A DNA stretch of 64,000 bases from CAYJGJ01 sp964367585 (GCA_964367585.1 CAYIYH010000005.1:1-64000), one strand, 5' to 3'; counted from the stretch's first letter, positions 10,574 to 20,119 are shown. Numbers and translations: made by a program. The notes: generated by a model from the sequence alone, not told the origin.

Positions 10574-11311
10574 TTAAGAGAATTTATTAATTATCTTCTC
10601 TTCAAATTTTCCAGTCATGACGTTTGTATATCTTACATATAATGAAATTTTATTGTCATTATCTAGAGAATTCCATATTGTATCAGATAAATGGTTAATA
10701 CTATTTGTAATTTCTATTGCAACAGGTTCACCAATAAATGAAGGAATTGGATTACCATCTTCCTTATATGTATGTATAAAATGCCCTACTCCCTCGATAA
10801 ACTCATAAGAATAAGTATGTCGAGCACAAGCATCACTGTTTGGATTAATACTTTTTAATATACTCATTTTGTAATTTATTCCCTTTGGATTGTCTAAGAA
10901 AACTATAGAACTTATTCTAGGGGTAAAATTAGGTGAATCAGGTTCAAAGGTACGAGTAACAAGTGCATCTTCAAAAGTCTTCCCACTTTGAAGGTGTCCT
11001 AAAATAGTATCTGTTTGGTCTCCATTAGTTACTATTATTTTGTTTTCGTATTTTCTTACAGGATGATAAATTATTAATGATGGATCTTCAACTTTCGATT
11101 CATCATAAGGTTTAATCATAATTCCATCATCTGATTTTTTAAATACCCTATTTCTACTATTTTCACTTCTTCCCATAATAAAATAAGCATTGACTATATT
11201 TTCTTTATCACTTGTCATACCTACTATAATGCCACGCCCCGGATATCTATTGTTTTTTAATAAATCTGCAATATTGTTGTACATTTCTAAATTCCTTATA
11301 TTGTCATGCAA
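10574..11311 (-). CDS. purO: PurO-type IMP cyclohydrolase
   Basis: A 245-residue protein of the IMP_cyclohyd (PurO) family. Supporting features are the N-terminal NRYPGRGIIVGMT, IMGRSENSRNRVF near residue 51 and the FEDALVTRTFEPDSPNFTPRIS block near 116. It would close the ring of FAICAR to give IMP, the last step of the pathway. It lies between purN and the stand-alone AICAR formyltransferase, exactly where a bifunctional purH would be expected, which supports the assignment. PurO was first described in archaea and also occurs in some anaerobic bacteria. Confidence 0.87.
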   Translation of the reverse strand: MHDNIRNLEMYNNIADLLKNNRYPGRGIIVGMTSDKENIVNAYFIMGRSENSRNRVFKKSDDGIMIKPYDESKVEDPSLIIYHPVRKYENKIIVTNGDQTDTILGHLQSGKTFEDALVTRTFEPDSPNFTPRISSIVFLDNPKGINYKMSILKSINPNSDACARHTYSYEFIEGVGHFIHTYKEDGNPIPSFIGEPVAIEITNSINHLSDTIWNSLDNDNKISLYVRYTNVMTGKFEEKIINKFS

Positions 11312-11341
11312 CTAAACTATTAAACATTAATGATAATACAC

Positions 11342-11938
11342 TCATAAACTCTTTGCAACTTCTTCTATCGCCTTAGGGTATATTATCCACTCAGCCTCTT
11401 CCATAACACGTCTTTGTAATGATTCAGGAGTATCATTTTCATACACATCAACAGCCTTTTGCGAAATAATTTTTCCACCATCGGGAATTTCATTTACAAA
11501 ATGGACAGTAGCGCCTGTAACTTTTACTCCATAATCAAGTACCATTTTATGTACATTTAGTCCATAACAACCCTTTCCACAAAATGAAGGGATTAATGAA
11601 GGATGAATATTTAATATTCGTCCTTCAAAAGACTTGACAAAATTAGGGCTTAAAATTTTCATATATCCTGCCAAAACAATGAGGTCTATATTTTCCTGAT
11701 TTAACTTGCGTATAATAGAGTCTTCTTCCACAATGCAAAAGGATGGAATATTATTATCTTCCGCTCGCTGTAATCCATACACATTTTTTTTATTAGAAAT
11801 AACTAGTTCTATATTTCCGCTAGGTAGTTCCCCTTTATTACTTGCATCTAATATTGCTTGAAAATTAGTTCCACCGCCGGAAAGTAAGATAGCAATCCTC
11901 TTTTTTATTTTAGTGATATTAGAAGAATTATCTAACAT
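11342..11938 (-). CDS. purN: Phosphoribosylglycinamide formyltransferase
   Basis: A 198-residue 10-formyl-THF-dependent GAR transformylase (step 3). It shows IAILLSGGGTNFQAI near residue 14, the catalytic block RILNIHPSLIPSF near 107 and GATVHFVNEIPDGG near 141 with the conserved His and Asp. Its ATG overlaps the last codons of purM by 7 bases, with its ribosome binding site (AAGGAA) inside purM, so the two are translationally coupled. Confidence 0.95.
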   Translation of the reverse strand: MLDNSSNITKIKKRIAILLSGGGTNFQAILDASNKGELPSGNIELVISNKKNVYGLQRAEDNNIPSFCIVEEDSIIRKLNQENIDLIVLAGYMKILSPNFVKSFEGRILNIHPSLIPSFCGKGCYGLNVHKMVLDYGVKVTGATVHFVNEIPDGGKIISQKAVDVYENDTPESLQRRVMEEAEWIIYPKAIEEVAKSL

Positions 11939-12972
11939 ATATGTATTCCTTCTTGCGCACTAACTTCTCCAATAACATATGCCTCTTCTCCATTTTGTCT
12001 CAATACTTCTAAAGTAGTATTGAGATCATCCTTATCAACTATTACAGTCATGCCGACACCCATGTTAAAAGTATTAAACATATCTCTTTTTGAAATATTA
12101 CCCACTTTTGCAATATATTCAAAAATTGGTAAAACATTAAGAACATTCTCTTTTATTGCTGCCCCAAGACCTTTTGGTAAACTTCTAGGAATGTTTTCAT
12201 AAAAACCACCACCCGTAATATGTGCCACAGATTTCACTTTTACACGTTCAAAAAGAGACAACATTGGCTTTACGTAAATTTTTGTAGGAGTTAAAAGAAC
12301 TTCGCCTAGTGATTTATAGTTTAACTCTTTAATAGGAATTGATAAATCTGCGTTTTCTACATCGAAGACTTTTCGTACTAAAGAATACCCATTAGAATGA
12401 ATTCCCGATGAAGGTAAGGCGACAATAATATCTCCAACTTTAACATTATTCTTATCTATAATTTTAGACTTATCCACAATTCCAACAGCAAATCCTGCAA
12501 CATCATACTCACCATCTTGATAAAATCCCGGCATCTCGGCAGTTTCGCCACCATTTAAAACGGCTTCCGATTGTATACAGCCATCAACTATCCCTGATAC
12601 AATTATTTCAATTTTCTTGGGTTTGTTTTTTCCTATTGCGATATAATCTAAAAAAGAAACAGGTTTAGCACCTGTGCATATGATATCATTGACACACATT
12701 GCAACACAATCAATTCCTATTGTGTCATGTTTATCAAGCAAAAAGGCAATTTTCAGCTTTGTGCCTACCCCATCAGTACCACTAACTAATACAGGATTTG
12801 GAACATCTTTCACGTCTAGTTCCAAGAGACCTCCAAAGCCTCCTATGTCAGAAGTCTTTCCAAACACCATCGTTTTAGCAATATGTTGTTTCATCAATTC
12901 TACGGCTTCATATCCAGCAGTAATATCGACTCCCGCTTCTTTGTAGCTTTGACTAAAACTATTTTCACTCAT
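11932..12972 (-). CDS. purM: Phosphoribosylformylglycinamidine cyclo-ligase
   Basis: A 346-residue AIR synthetase (step 5). Features are SYKEAGVDITAGYEAV at the N-terminus, SGTDGVGTKLKIAF near residue 64, NGGETAEMPGFY near 140 and HITGGGFYENIPRSLP near 251, all hallmarks of the AIRS fold. It sits in the usual order after purF with a 100-base gap and overlaps purN. Confidence 0.96.
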   Translation of the reverse strand: MSENSFSQSYKEAGVDITAGYEAVELMKQHIAKTMVFGKTSDIGGFGGLLELDVKDVPNPVLVSGTDGVGTKLKIAFLLDKHDTIGIDCVAMCVNDIICTGAKPVSFLDYIAIGKNKPKKIEIIVSGIVDGCIQSEAVLNGGETAEMPGFYQDGEYDVAGFAVGIVDKSKIIDKNNVKVGDIIVALPSSGIHSNGYSLVRKVFDVENADLSIPIKELNYKSLGEVLLTPTKIYVKPMLSLFERVKVKSVAHITGGGFYENIPRSLPKGLGAAIKENVLNVLPIFEYIAKVGNISKRDMFNTFNMGVGMTVIVDKDDLNTTLEVLRQNGEEAYVIGEVSAQEGIHIC

Positions 12973-13072
12973 AGATTCCTCTTTTTCTCTATTTGGGTAA
13001 GATAATTAATTTAAAATTGATTTTTTAATAATAGTTATGATTTTACATATTTTATACTGAAAAAAGATGCAA

Positions 13073-14494
13073 TTACTCGCTTATTTTTGTTGAATATTTA
13101 TCTTCGACAATAGTAGGCAATACTGTAGGATAATTTCCGTCGAAACATGCACTGCAATACCCTTCATTTATTTTTGCATCTATTATTTTTGGTAAGTTAT
13201 CAACATCTAAAAATGTCAAGCTTTCTACGCCAATGGTTTCTTTCATTTCTTCTATAGTATGTGTACATGCTATTAGATTTTCCTTAGAATCAATATCTGT
13301 GCCATACGGACATGTGTTAATGAACATGGGGGCAGATGAACATAGGTGAACTTCTGTAGCTCCGGCATTTTTTAGCAATGCTACGATTCTTACAGACGTA
13401 GTTCCTCTTACAATTGAATCATCTACAAGAACTACTCTTTTTCCTCTGACAGTCTCGGCAAGAACATTTAGCTTAATCCTAACCTTATCTTCTCTAACAG
13501 ATTGCCCCGGTGCAATGAAAGTTCTTCCAATATATTTGTTTTTTATAAATCCGATTCCATAGGGAATGCCTGATTGTCTCGCATAACCTATAGCAGCATC
13601 TAATCCAGAATCAGGAACACCGATTACAATATCCGCCTCTATTGGATTTTGTATTGCAAGTTGTGCTCCAGCATTAGCCCGTGCCTTGTGCACACTAATT
13701 CCATCCACTACAGAATCCGGCCTAGCAAAATAAAGATACTCAAAAACACATATTTTTTTAGGAACACCTGTAGATGGATTTTCTATACTTATAATGTCAT
13801 TCTTGTCAAATATAAGGATTTCTCCCGGATTCACATCACGTATTATTTTTGCACCTGCGGAATCTAAGGCGCACGTTTCTGAGGCAATTACGTAGGAGCC
13901 ATCTTCACAGATTCCATAAGAAAGAGGCCTGAATCCATGTGGGTCTCTTACTGCAATTATCTTGGATGGAGACATAAGTAAAAAACTATATGCACCTTGT
14001 AGTTGCATCATGCCTTTTGAAACCGCTTCCTCTATCGAAGAAGATTGTAGACGTTCTTTAGTAATAATATGCGAAATTAATTCGGCATCGCTTTTGGTGT
14101 GGAAAATAGAACCTTCAGATTCAAGACTTCTACGAAGTTCGTGCCTATTTATTATGCTACCATTATAAGAAATAGCCATTCTTCCTTTTATATGGTCGAT
14201 TACTATCGGTTGTGCATTGATGCGTTCCTTAGATTTATTATCTCCATATCGCACGTGCCCCAAGGCCATAGTTCCAGCACCTAAATTATACAATATATCA
14301 GGCGTAAATATGTCATTTACAATTCCTGAATCTTTATACGTTGTAAAAATTCCGTCATCATTGACTGTAATTCCACAACTATCTTGCCCTCTATGTTGCA
14401 ATGCAAACAAACCATAATACACTGTATTGGCCAGTGTGCTAGGTTCTTTAGAGATTATACCGTACACTCCACATTCTTCTTTTATTTTTCCCAC
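13073..14494 (-). CDS. purF: Amidophosphoribosyltransferase
   Basis: A 473-residue enzyme for the committed step (PRPP + glutamine to phosphoribosylamine). The N-terminal Ntn glutaminase domain begins after a short propeptide (MGKIKEE) with nucleophile Cys8 in ECGVYGI; HVRYGDN and YNGSIINR follow. The C-terminal phosphoribosyltransferase domain carries the PRPP loop VVLVDDSIVRGTTS near residue 350 and VIGVPDSG upstream of it. Cys residues in the C-terminal tail (SACF and others) fit the iron-sulfur form found in Bacillus-type enzymes, though I cannot confirm the cluster. Confidence 0.96.
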   Translation of the reverse strand: MGKIKEECGVYGIISKEPSTLANTVYYGLFALQHRGQDSCGITVNDDGIFTTYKDSGIVNDIFTPDILYNLGAGTMALGHVRYGDNKSKERINAQPIVIDHIKGRMAISYNGSIINRHELRRSLESEGSIFHTKSDAELISHIITKERLQSSSIEEAVSKGMMQLQGAYSFLLMSPSKIIAVRDPHGFRPLSYGICEDGSYVIASETCALDSAGAKIIRDVNPGEILIFDKNDIISIENPSTGVPKKICVFEYLYFARPDSVVDGISVHKARANAGAQLAIQNPIEADIVIGVPDSGLDAAIGYARQSGIPYGIGFIKNKYIGRTFIAPGQSVREDKVRIKLNVLAETVRGKRVVLVDDSIVRGTTSVRIVALLKNAGATEVHLCSSAPMFINTCPYGTDIDSKENLIACTHTIEEMKETIGVESLTFLDVDNLPKIIDAKINEGYCSACFDGNYPTVLPTIVEDKYSTKISE

Positions 14495-14571
14495 AGTTAA
14501 TTGCTCCTATTTCAAAGTATGTTAAATATTCTTACATCAAAATAATTGATATAAATTATCGATATTAGTGA

Positions 14572-15063
14572 TTAATTAAATTCTTTTTCTACAGCATCAT
14601 TATCTGCAAGAACTTTTTTTCTATTTGCTTCTCGATAATCTTCAAGTTTTTGTGCAATTGACTTATCATCTACACCTATAATTTGTAAAGCTAACAGAGC
14701 CGCATTTTGTGCTCCATCTATTGCTACTGTTGCAACAGGCATGCCACTTGGCATTTGTACCGTCGCCAATAAAGCATCTAACCCATCCAATGTAGAAGAC
14801 TTGATAGGAATCCCTATTACAGGCAAGTTAGTGTTTGCTGCTATGCTTCCAGCCAAATGTGCAGCCTTGCCAGCCGCTGCAATTATAACAGCAAAGTCAT
14901 TATCACGTGCTTTTTGAGTAAATTCATGGACTTGTGTTGGAGTTCTATGCGCAGAGTATACATGGACTTCACAAGGAACATCGAATTCTTTTAAAACATC
15001 AATTGCACCTTTTACTACAGGCAAATCATTCTTGCTTCCCATAATTATTCCAACTTTTTTCAT
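14572..15063 (-). CDS. purE: N5-carboxyaminoimidazole ribonucleotide mutase, class I PurE
   Basis: A 163-residue enzyme that moves the carboxyl group from N5-CAIR to C4. MKKVGIIMGSKNDLPV and SAHRTPTQVHEF are the class I signatures, with GAGK-like AAAGKAAHLAG near residue 86. I chose the second ATG (15063) because AAAGGA lies 7 bases upstream; the first ATG (15078) has no such box. No purK was seen beside it. It is the first gene of the purine operon. Confidence 0.94.
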   Translation of the reverse strand: MKKVGIIMGSKNDLPVVKGAIDVLKEFDVPCEVHVYSAHRTPTQVHEFTQKARDNDFAVIIAAAGKAAHLAGSIAANTNLPVIGIPIKSSTLDGLDALLATVQMPSGMPVATVAIDGAQNAALLALQIIGVDDKSIAQKLEDYREANRKKVLADNDAVEKEFN

Positions 15064-15117
15064 TATTAATCCTTTCATTTTTGTAACTTAACTTATAATC
15101 TAGAACAATAGACTCCT

Positions 15118-15147
15118 TATGATAGGCGAGTACACCCCCCTATCATA
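15118..15147. other. Hairpin between ruvX and purE
   Basis: A perfect 9-bp inverted repeat (TATGATAGG at 15118-15126, complement at 15139-15147) with a 12-base loop, just upstream of purE. It has no poly-U run on either side, so it is not a standard terminator. It could be the end of ruvX mRNA, a processing site or part of a purE leader control element. I do not recognise a known purine, PRPP or ZTP riboswitch core around it. Confidence 0.4.
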
Positions 15148-15159
15148 CACTTAAATTAT

Positions 15160-15588
15160 TCACCGTTTGTCTAAATAGCTTTGTAAAATTATTATTGCAG
15201 ACTGTTTATCAATTACTTTCTTGCGGTCTCTTCTGCTTACATCTGCTTCAATTAAAATTCGCTCGGCAATTACAGTAGTAAAGCGTTCATCTTCCCAATC
15301 AACTTTTACATTTTTTATTCCACTACTCATAATCTTGTTTTCTAGCATTTTTTTGAATTCGTATACTTTCTCTGTTTGGAGGCTGTCTGTTCCGTCTAGT
15401 TTCTTAGGTAATCCTATTACAACAGTGTCACATTCGTATTCTCTAATCATTTCTAACACTTTACTAGTATCTTTTCTAATGCCTATACGCTCAATCGTTG
15501 TAAGCCCTTGCGCAGTAATGCCCAACGGATCAGAAAGTGCAACTCCAATAGTTTTGTCTCCAACATCTAATGCAATTTTTCTTTTCAT
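15160..15588 (-). CDS. ruvX: RuvX/YqgF family putative Holliday junction resolvase
   Basis: A 142-residue protein of the RNase H fold YqgF family, which acts in pre-16S rRNA 5' processing and was proposed as a junction resolvase. It starts MKRKIALDVGDKTIGVALSDP with the first catalytic Asp in ALDVG; VVIGLPKKLDG near residue 56 and WEDERFTTVIAERIL near 100 supply the other acidic residues. It follows ireB by 38 bases, the alaS-ireB-ruvX order common in low-GC Gram-positives. Confidence 0.93.
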   Translation of the reverse strand: MKRKIALDVGDKTIGVALSDPLGITAQGLTTIERIGIRKDTSKVLEMIREYECDTVVIGLPKKLDGTDSLQTEKVYEFKKMLENKIMSSGIKNVKVDWEDERFTTVIAERILIEADVSRRDRKKVIDKQSAIIILQSYLDKR

Positions 15589-15626
15589 TATGCACTCTTT
15601 TCTATTAAATATTAGATATGCACAAA

Positions 15627-15890
15627 TTAATTATCTGTGAAGTAAGCTTTTAAAATTTCTTCTACTAGGTCATCTCTATCTATTTTACTTATCATGCTTC
15701 TTGCATTATTATGACTAGTTATGTAAGAAGGATCACCGGAAAGTATGTAGCCGACCATTTGATCTATCGGATCATACCCTTTTTCCTCTAATGCTTTTTT
15801 TGCATCGTTAAGTATTTCTTTCATGGTCTTATCTAATGGGACATTACTAAATGTCAGTGTCTGCTTGTTTTCAAATTTATTTTTATCCAT
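15627..15890 (-). CDS. ireB: IreB family regulatory phosphoprotein (DUF965)
   Basis: An 87-residue protein with the near-invariant IreB core: KTMKEILNDAKKALEEKGYDP, then QMVGYILSGDPSYITSHNNAR and a C-terminal LVEEILKAYF. IreB in Enterococcus is phosphorylated by the Ser/Thr kinase IreK and affects cell-envelope stress tolerance; that role is inherited from the family. The phospho-acceptor threonines lie in the N-terminal segment in enterococci, and TLTFSNVPLDKT is at the matching position here. Confidence 0.92.
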   Translation of the reverse strand: MDKNKFENKQTLTFSNVPLDKTMKEILNDAKKALEEKGYDPIDQMVGYILSGDPSYITSHNNARSMISKIDRDDLVEEILKAYFTDN

Positions 15891-15986
15891 AATTTACCTT
15901 CCTTTTAAATTCTTCCGCATACTTATACAAATCATATTAAATTTAAATATCTATTTTCAATTGTTTTTCTAATAGTTCATACATTA

Positions 15987-18611
15987 TTATATTGAATTCA
16001 TAAGCTCTTTTGCAACATTTAGTGCTTCATCTATTTTACTACTATCTTTTGCACCTGCTTGAGCCATGTCTGCTTTACCGCCGCCACCACCGCCGCAAAC
16101 TGCAGCTATTTTTTTAATCATATTCCCAGCATGGTAACCTTTATCGAGTAAATCTTCTGTAACAGAAACTAAAAATGCAACTTTTCCATCTGATACATTA
16201 GAAAAAACCATAACCATATTCTTACTTTCGGACTTAATAGAGTCAGATAGATTTCGCATGTCATCAATTGTTAAATCTTCGAATTTTCTTGTAATTAATG
16301 ATGCGTTTCCTATTTTCTCAGCTGAGTTAATAATCTCATCTAACTCTCCGTTCATTGTGTCTTTTTTGAATTTTTCAACTTCTTTAATTGAATCCCTCAA
16401 TTCTTGCATTACTTGTTTTGCTTTAGTTTCCACATTATTCTTATTTGTCTTGAGCGTTTCGCTAATTACAATTAGTTTTGCGTCGCATTCATTCAAAGAT
16501 TCAAGAATTTTTTCTCCGGTTATTGCCTCTATGCGTCGTACGCCTGATGCAATCCCTGTTTCACTTAGGATTTTAAATGCTCCGATATGAGCAGTGTTTT
16601 TTACATGAGTACCGCCACAAAGCTCAACACTACAGTCTTCAATCTTAATTACTCTTACAACATCACCATATTTTTCAGAAAATAATGCCATAGCACCTAA
16701 TTTCTTTGCTTCATTTATTGGCATTTGCTCGGAATTTACATTTAAAGAATCAAATATTACCTCATTTACTTTATACTCGATATTTCTTATTTCATCTGGT
16801 GTTAAAGGATTGAAGTTTGTAAAATCAAATCTAAGTATTTTTTCATTCACTAATGATCCTGCTTGAGTAACATGAGTTCCTAATACTTCTCGCAAAGCTT
16901 TATGTAATAAATGGGTAGCCGTATGATTTTTTTCGGTCGCAAATCTTTTTCTCTTATCTATTTTTGCGTCGACATTATCATTCAAATTAATTTCTCCATT
17001 TACTATTGTAATATTGTGGATAATAGTCTCACCTTTTTTTGATATGGAGTTTACATTAGCGCTAAAAGAATCACCTGTTATTATTCCTAGGTCTGAAACC
17101 TGACCTCCGCTTTCACTATAAAAAGGAGTTTCTTCTAGTATAATGTTTACATTCATACCTTCAGTCGCTTTTAATATCTCTGCATCATTTAAAAGTAACT
17201 TAAGCACTGTTGAAGAAGATTCATTTTTATCATATCCGACAAATTTAGTATCAGGAAAATCCAGTAATGAGTTATCAGATTTCCATCCCGCATCATCATT
17301 AGCTTTTCGTGCTGCCCTTGCCTTTTCCTTTTGTATTTGCATATGCGATCCAAAACCATCTACATCTGCACTACAGCCATTTTCTTCTAAAATTTCAATC
17401 GTAAGTTCAACAGGAAAACCAAAAGTGTCATATAATTTAAAAACTTTTTCTCCAGGTAAAACCTTAATATCTTCTTTTTTTAATTCTGCTACATAATCTT
17501 GTATTATAACTGTCCCTTGGTCTATCGTTTGAGCAAATTTCTCTTCTTCCATTGCAATTACTTTTTGGATATATTCTCTTTTCTGATATAGTTCAGGATA
17601 TGCTCCCTTACATGTATCAATAACCTTGTCTGATAATCGAACTAAAAATACATCGTTAATCCCAATCGATTTTCCATGCCTTGCCGCTCTGCGAAGAAGC
17701 CTGCGCAAAACATATCCTCTTCCTTCGTTGCTTGGCCTTATATCATCACCTATCATGAAAACTATAGATCGTATGTGATCCGTAATTATTCTTATTGATA
17801 CGTCTTCTTTTTTCTCTCCGTTATAATATTGTGCGGTTGATATATTTACAACTTCATCCAGGATTTCTTTGAAAGTGTCTATTTCAAAAATAGAATCTAC
17901 GCCCTGCATAATACACGCTAATCTTTCAATTCCCATACCTGTATCGATGTTTGGATTATCTAGTGGAATATATTCCCCATTTTCGTTTTTTGAAAATTGT
18001 GTAAAGACATGATTCCAAAATTCCATATATCTGTCACAGTCACACCCAGGCTTACAGTCGACAGCTCCGCAACCATATGTCTCTCCTTTGTCAAAGTAAA
18101 TTTCAGAACATGGACCACATGGACCTAGGCCTATTTCCCAAAAATTATCTTCTTTCCCTAACTTCACTATTCTATCCTGAGGAAAATCTAAATTTTTCCA
18201 TATTTGAACCGATTCCTCATCTTCTTCGTAAACAGATACCCACAACTTATCCATTGGAAGTTTAAGTACATCCAGAACAAATTCTAATCCCCACTGTAGC
18301 GATTCTTCTTTAAAATAATCACCAAAAGAAAAACTCCCTAGCATTTCAAAAAAAGTAGCATGTCTGGCGGTATGCCCAACATTCTCAATATCTCCAGTTC
18401 TTATGCATTTTTGACAAGTGGTCATTCTTTTTGCAGGTGGTTCTTTAGTTCCCGAAAAGTATGGTTTTAGAGGTGCCATGCCCGAATTGATAATGAGCAA
18501 ACTCTTATCCTCTTCGGGAATTAAAGATGCGCTGTGCTCCGCATAATGTCCCTTGCTTATATAAAATTCTTTAAATAAAGTGCGTAGCTCATTAAGTCCT
18601 ATTTTGTTCAT
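15987..18611 (-). CDS. alaS: Alanyl-tRNA synthetase
   Basis: An 874-residue class II synthetase with all domains: catalytic (motif 1 near HYAEHSASLIP; RMTTCQKCIRTGDIENVGHTARH), a Cys-rich GCDCDRYMEFWNHVF segment, the editing domain with HTATHLLHKAL and CGGTHV, and a C-terminal Gly-rich tail (CGGGGGGKADMAQAG). I start at the ATG at 18611, which has GGGAG 5 bases upstream; earlier Met codons extend it by up to 7 residues. No T-box leader is visible in the short gap to mnmA. Confidence 0.97.
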   Translation of the reverse strand: MNKIGLNELRTLFKEFYISKGHYAEHSASLIPEEDKSLLIINSGMAPLKPYFSGTKEPPAKRMTTCQKCIRTGDIENVGHTARHATFFEMLGSFSFGDYFKEESLQWGLEFVLDVLKLPMDKLWVSVYEEDEESVQIWKNLDFPQDRIVKLGKEDNFWEIGLGPCGPCSEIYFDKGETYGCGAVDCKPGCDCDRYMEFWNHVFTQFSKNENGEYIPLDNPNIDTGMGIERLACIMQGVDSIFEIDTFKEILDEVVNISTAQYYNGEKKEDVSIRIITDHIRSIVFMIGDDIRPSNEGRGYVLRRLLRRAARHGKSIGINDVFLVRLSDKVIDTCKGAYPELYQKREYIQKVIAMEEEKFAQTIDQGTVIIQDYVAELKKEDIKVLPGEKVFKLYDTFGFPVELTIEILEENGCSADVDGFGSHMQIQKEKARAARKANDDAGWKSDNSLLDFPDTKFVGYDKNESSSTVLKLLLNDAEILKATEGMNVNIILEETPFYSESGGQVSDLGIITGDSFSANVNSISKKGETIIHNITIVNGEINLNDNVDAKIDKRKRFATEKNHTATHLLHKALREVLGTHVTQAGSLVNEKILRFDFTNFNPLTPDEIRNIEYKVNEVIFDSLNVNSEQMPINEAKKLGAMALFSEKYGDVVRVIKIEDCSVELCGGTHVKNTAHIGAFKILSETGIASGVRRIEAITGEKILESLNECDAKLIVISETLKTNKNNVETKAKQVMQELRDSIKEVEKFKKDTMNGELDEIINSAEKIGNASLITRKFEDLTIDDMRNLSDSIKSESKNMVMVFSNVSDGKVAFLVSVTEDLLDKGYHAGNMIKKIAAVCGGGGGGKADMAQAGAKDSSKIDEALNVAKELMNSI

Positions 18612-18690
18612 CATAACTCCCATAAAATGCAAAAATAATATAAATTAATAATAATAATTATAGCATATATATATGATATCTGCAATACGA

Positions 18691-19788
18691 TTAAATCATC
18701 GTAATGATTCCGCCACCGAGTAACTTATCTTCTATATATATTACTATTGATTGCCCTGGAGTAATTGCTCTTTGGGAATTATCAAACTTTATTTTAAAAG
18801 ATCCCGATTCATCAGATATCAAAACCCCACTCGAAACTTGCGCCGAGTATCGAACTTTTGCAGTGACTTGCATCTTGTCATACTCCCTTGGAAAAATAGA
18901 TGACACTTCTTTGCTTTCACCACTGCGAGTAAAAAAGCAATCTTGTACACTTACTAAATCTGTATACAAGTCGTCTTCATCACCCAATACAATACTATTT
19001 TTTCTTTCATCAATTCTAATTACAAAAGCAGGTTTACCTAGTGTAATCCCGAGACCTTTTCTCTGACCGATAGTGTAATGCATCAAGCCCTTATGTTCCC
19101 CAATAATATCACCATCAGTATTTAAGAAATTCCCTTTATTACAACTGTATCCCTGCCTTTTAATAAAATCCGTATGCGACTCAGCATTCTGATCAATAAA
19201 GCATAATTCTTGACTGTCTTTTTTTTCAGCATTACTGAGATTACACGTTTTAGCTATTTCACGAACCTCTTCTTTATCAGCAAAATCACCCAAAGGCAAT
19301 ATTAATCTTGATAATATATCTTGTCCCAATCTATATAGCATATATGATTGGTCTTTTTTTTCGTTTGCACCTTTGTGGATGTAATATGTTTTATTATTAT
19401 AGTCCAATACTACGTTAGCATAGTGGCCGGTAGCAATATAATGTGCATCGTTTTCATTGGCTGTTTCAATTAGCTCTTTAAACTTTATTGTTGGATTACA
19501 TAAAACACACGGATTAGGTGTCTTACCCCCAACATATTGCTTACAAAAATCACGGATAACAATATTGTCAAAGTTATCTTTTACATTTTTTATTATCAAT
19601 CTAATTCCTAATTGAGAAGCTATTTTTTTTGCAATATTTTCTTCGACCTTTTTTTCAGTAACATTAAAATAAAATCCTATTACTTCATAGCCTTTTTTCT
19701 TAAGCAAAAAAGCGGCAACAGTACTATCTACTCCACCGCTAAATCCCAATATTACTTTGTTTTTATCAAATGGCTTTAAACTATTCAT
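18691..19788 (-). CDS. mnmA: tRNA 2-thiouridine(34) synthase
   Basis: About 365 residues. It thiolates U34 of the Lys, Glu and Gln tRNAs. The P-loop GFSGGVDSTVAAFLL is near the N-terminus; catalytic Cys lies in NPCVLCNPTIKF and its partner in KDSQELCFID; HYTIGQRKGLGI follows. The frame opens with GTG at 19800, but GAGTGA sits 8 bases before the ATG at 19788, which I prefer. No cysteine desulfurase is adjacent, so sulfur must come from elsewhere. It is followed by alaS after about 80 bases. Confidence 0.95.
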   Translation of the reverse strand: MNSLKPFDKNKVILGFSGGVDSTVAAFLLKKKGYEVIGFYFNVTEKKVEENIAKKIASQLGIRLIIKNVKDNFDNIVIRDFCKQYVGGKTPNPCVLCNPTIKFKELIETANENDAHYIATGHYANVVLDYNNKTYYIHKGANEKKDQSYMLYRLGQDILSRLILPLGDFADKEEVREIAKTCNLSNAEKKDSQELCFIDQNAESHTDFIKRQGYSCNKGNFLNTDGDIIGEHKGLMHYTIGQRKGLGITLGKPAFVIRIDERKNSIVLGDEDDLYTDLVSVQDCFFTRSGESKEVSSIFPREYDKMQVTAKVRYSAQVSSGVLISDESGSFKIKFDNSQRAITPGQSIVIYIEDKLLGGGIITMI

Positions 19789-19823
19789 AATATTTTTCAC
19801 TCGTTTGTCGATTAAATATTTTA

Positions 19824-19991
19824 CTAATCAACTATTTTTATATTCTTTAACTGATTTTCTAGATTACCCCTAAAAGCTTTTACATATTCTTTTCGAAGAG
19901 ACTCTTGTTCCTTTTTTTCATCTTCGCTTAACTCTGTCTCCTTTGATTTTCGCGCAAGCTCATTAATCCTGTTTATTATTTTTTCATCCAT
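19824..19991 (-). CDS. DUF896 (YnzC-like) small protein
   Basis: A 55-residue ORF on the minus strand, starting MDEKIINRINELARKSKE and continuing through TELSEDEKKEQESLRKEY to a TAG at 19824-19826. This N-terminal helix pair (Asn-Glu-Leu-Ala-Lys, then Leu-Thr/Ser-Glu-Glu-Glu-Lys-x-Glu-Gln) is the DUF896 signature, seen in Bacillus YnzC, a two-helix protein with no firm function. It ends 35 bases before mnmA and may share its transcript. The ribosome binding site is weak. Confidence 0.85.
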   Translation of the reverse strand: MDEKIINRINELARKSKETELSEDEKKEQESLRKEYVKAFRGNLENQLKNIKIVD

Positions 19992-20095
19992 TACTATTTC
20001 ACTTTCTCACGAATTAATAACCCCATCTTATCTAAGTTATTATTCTGCGGGATTATTTATCGTTCTAATCACCATTGCTACACAAGATGGCAGAC

Positions 20096-20118
20096 TTATA
20101 TTAGAAAAGCTAATATAA
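20096..20118 (-). terminator. Hairpin directly after thiT
   Basis: A perfect 9-bp stem (TTATATTAG 20096-20104, complement 20110-20118) with a 5-base loop, starting one base after the thiT stop codon. There is no clear U-run after it, so it may protect the mRNA end or be a weak terminator. Confidence 0.4.
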
Positions 20119-20119
20119 A

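Noticed and set aside
18612..18690. T-box leader of alaS
   Set aside because: Only about 80 bases separate mnmA and alaS, with no specifier loop, T-box sequence or antiterminator.
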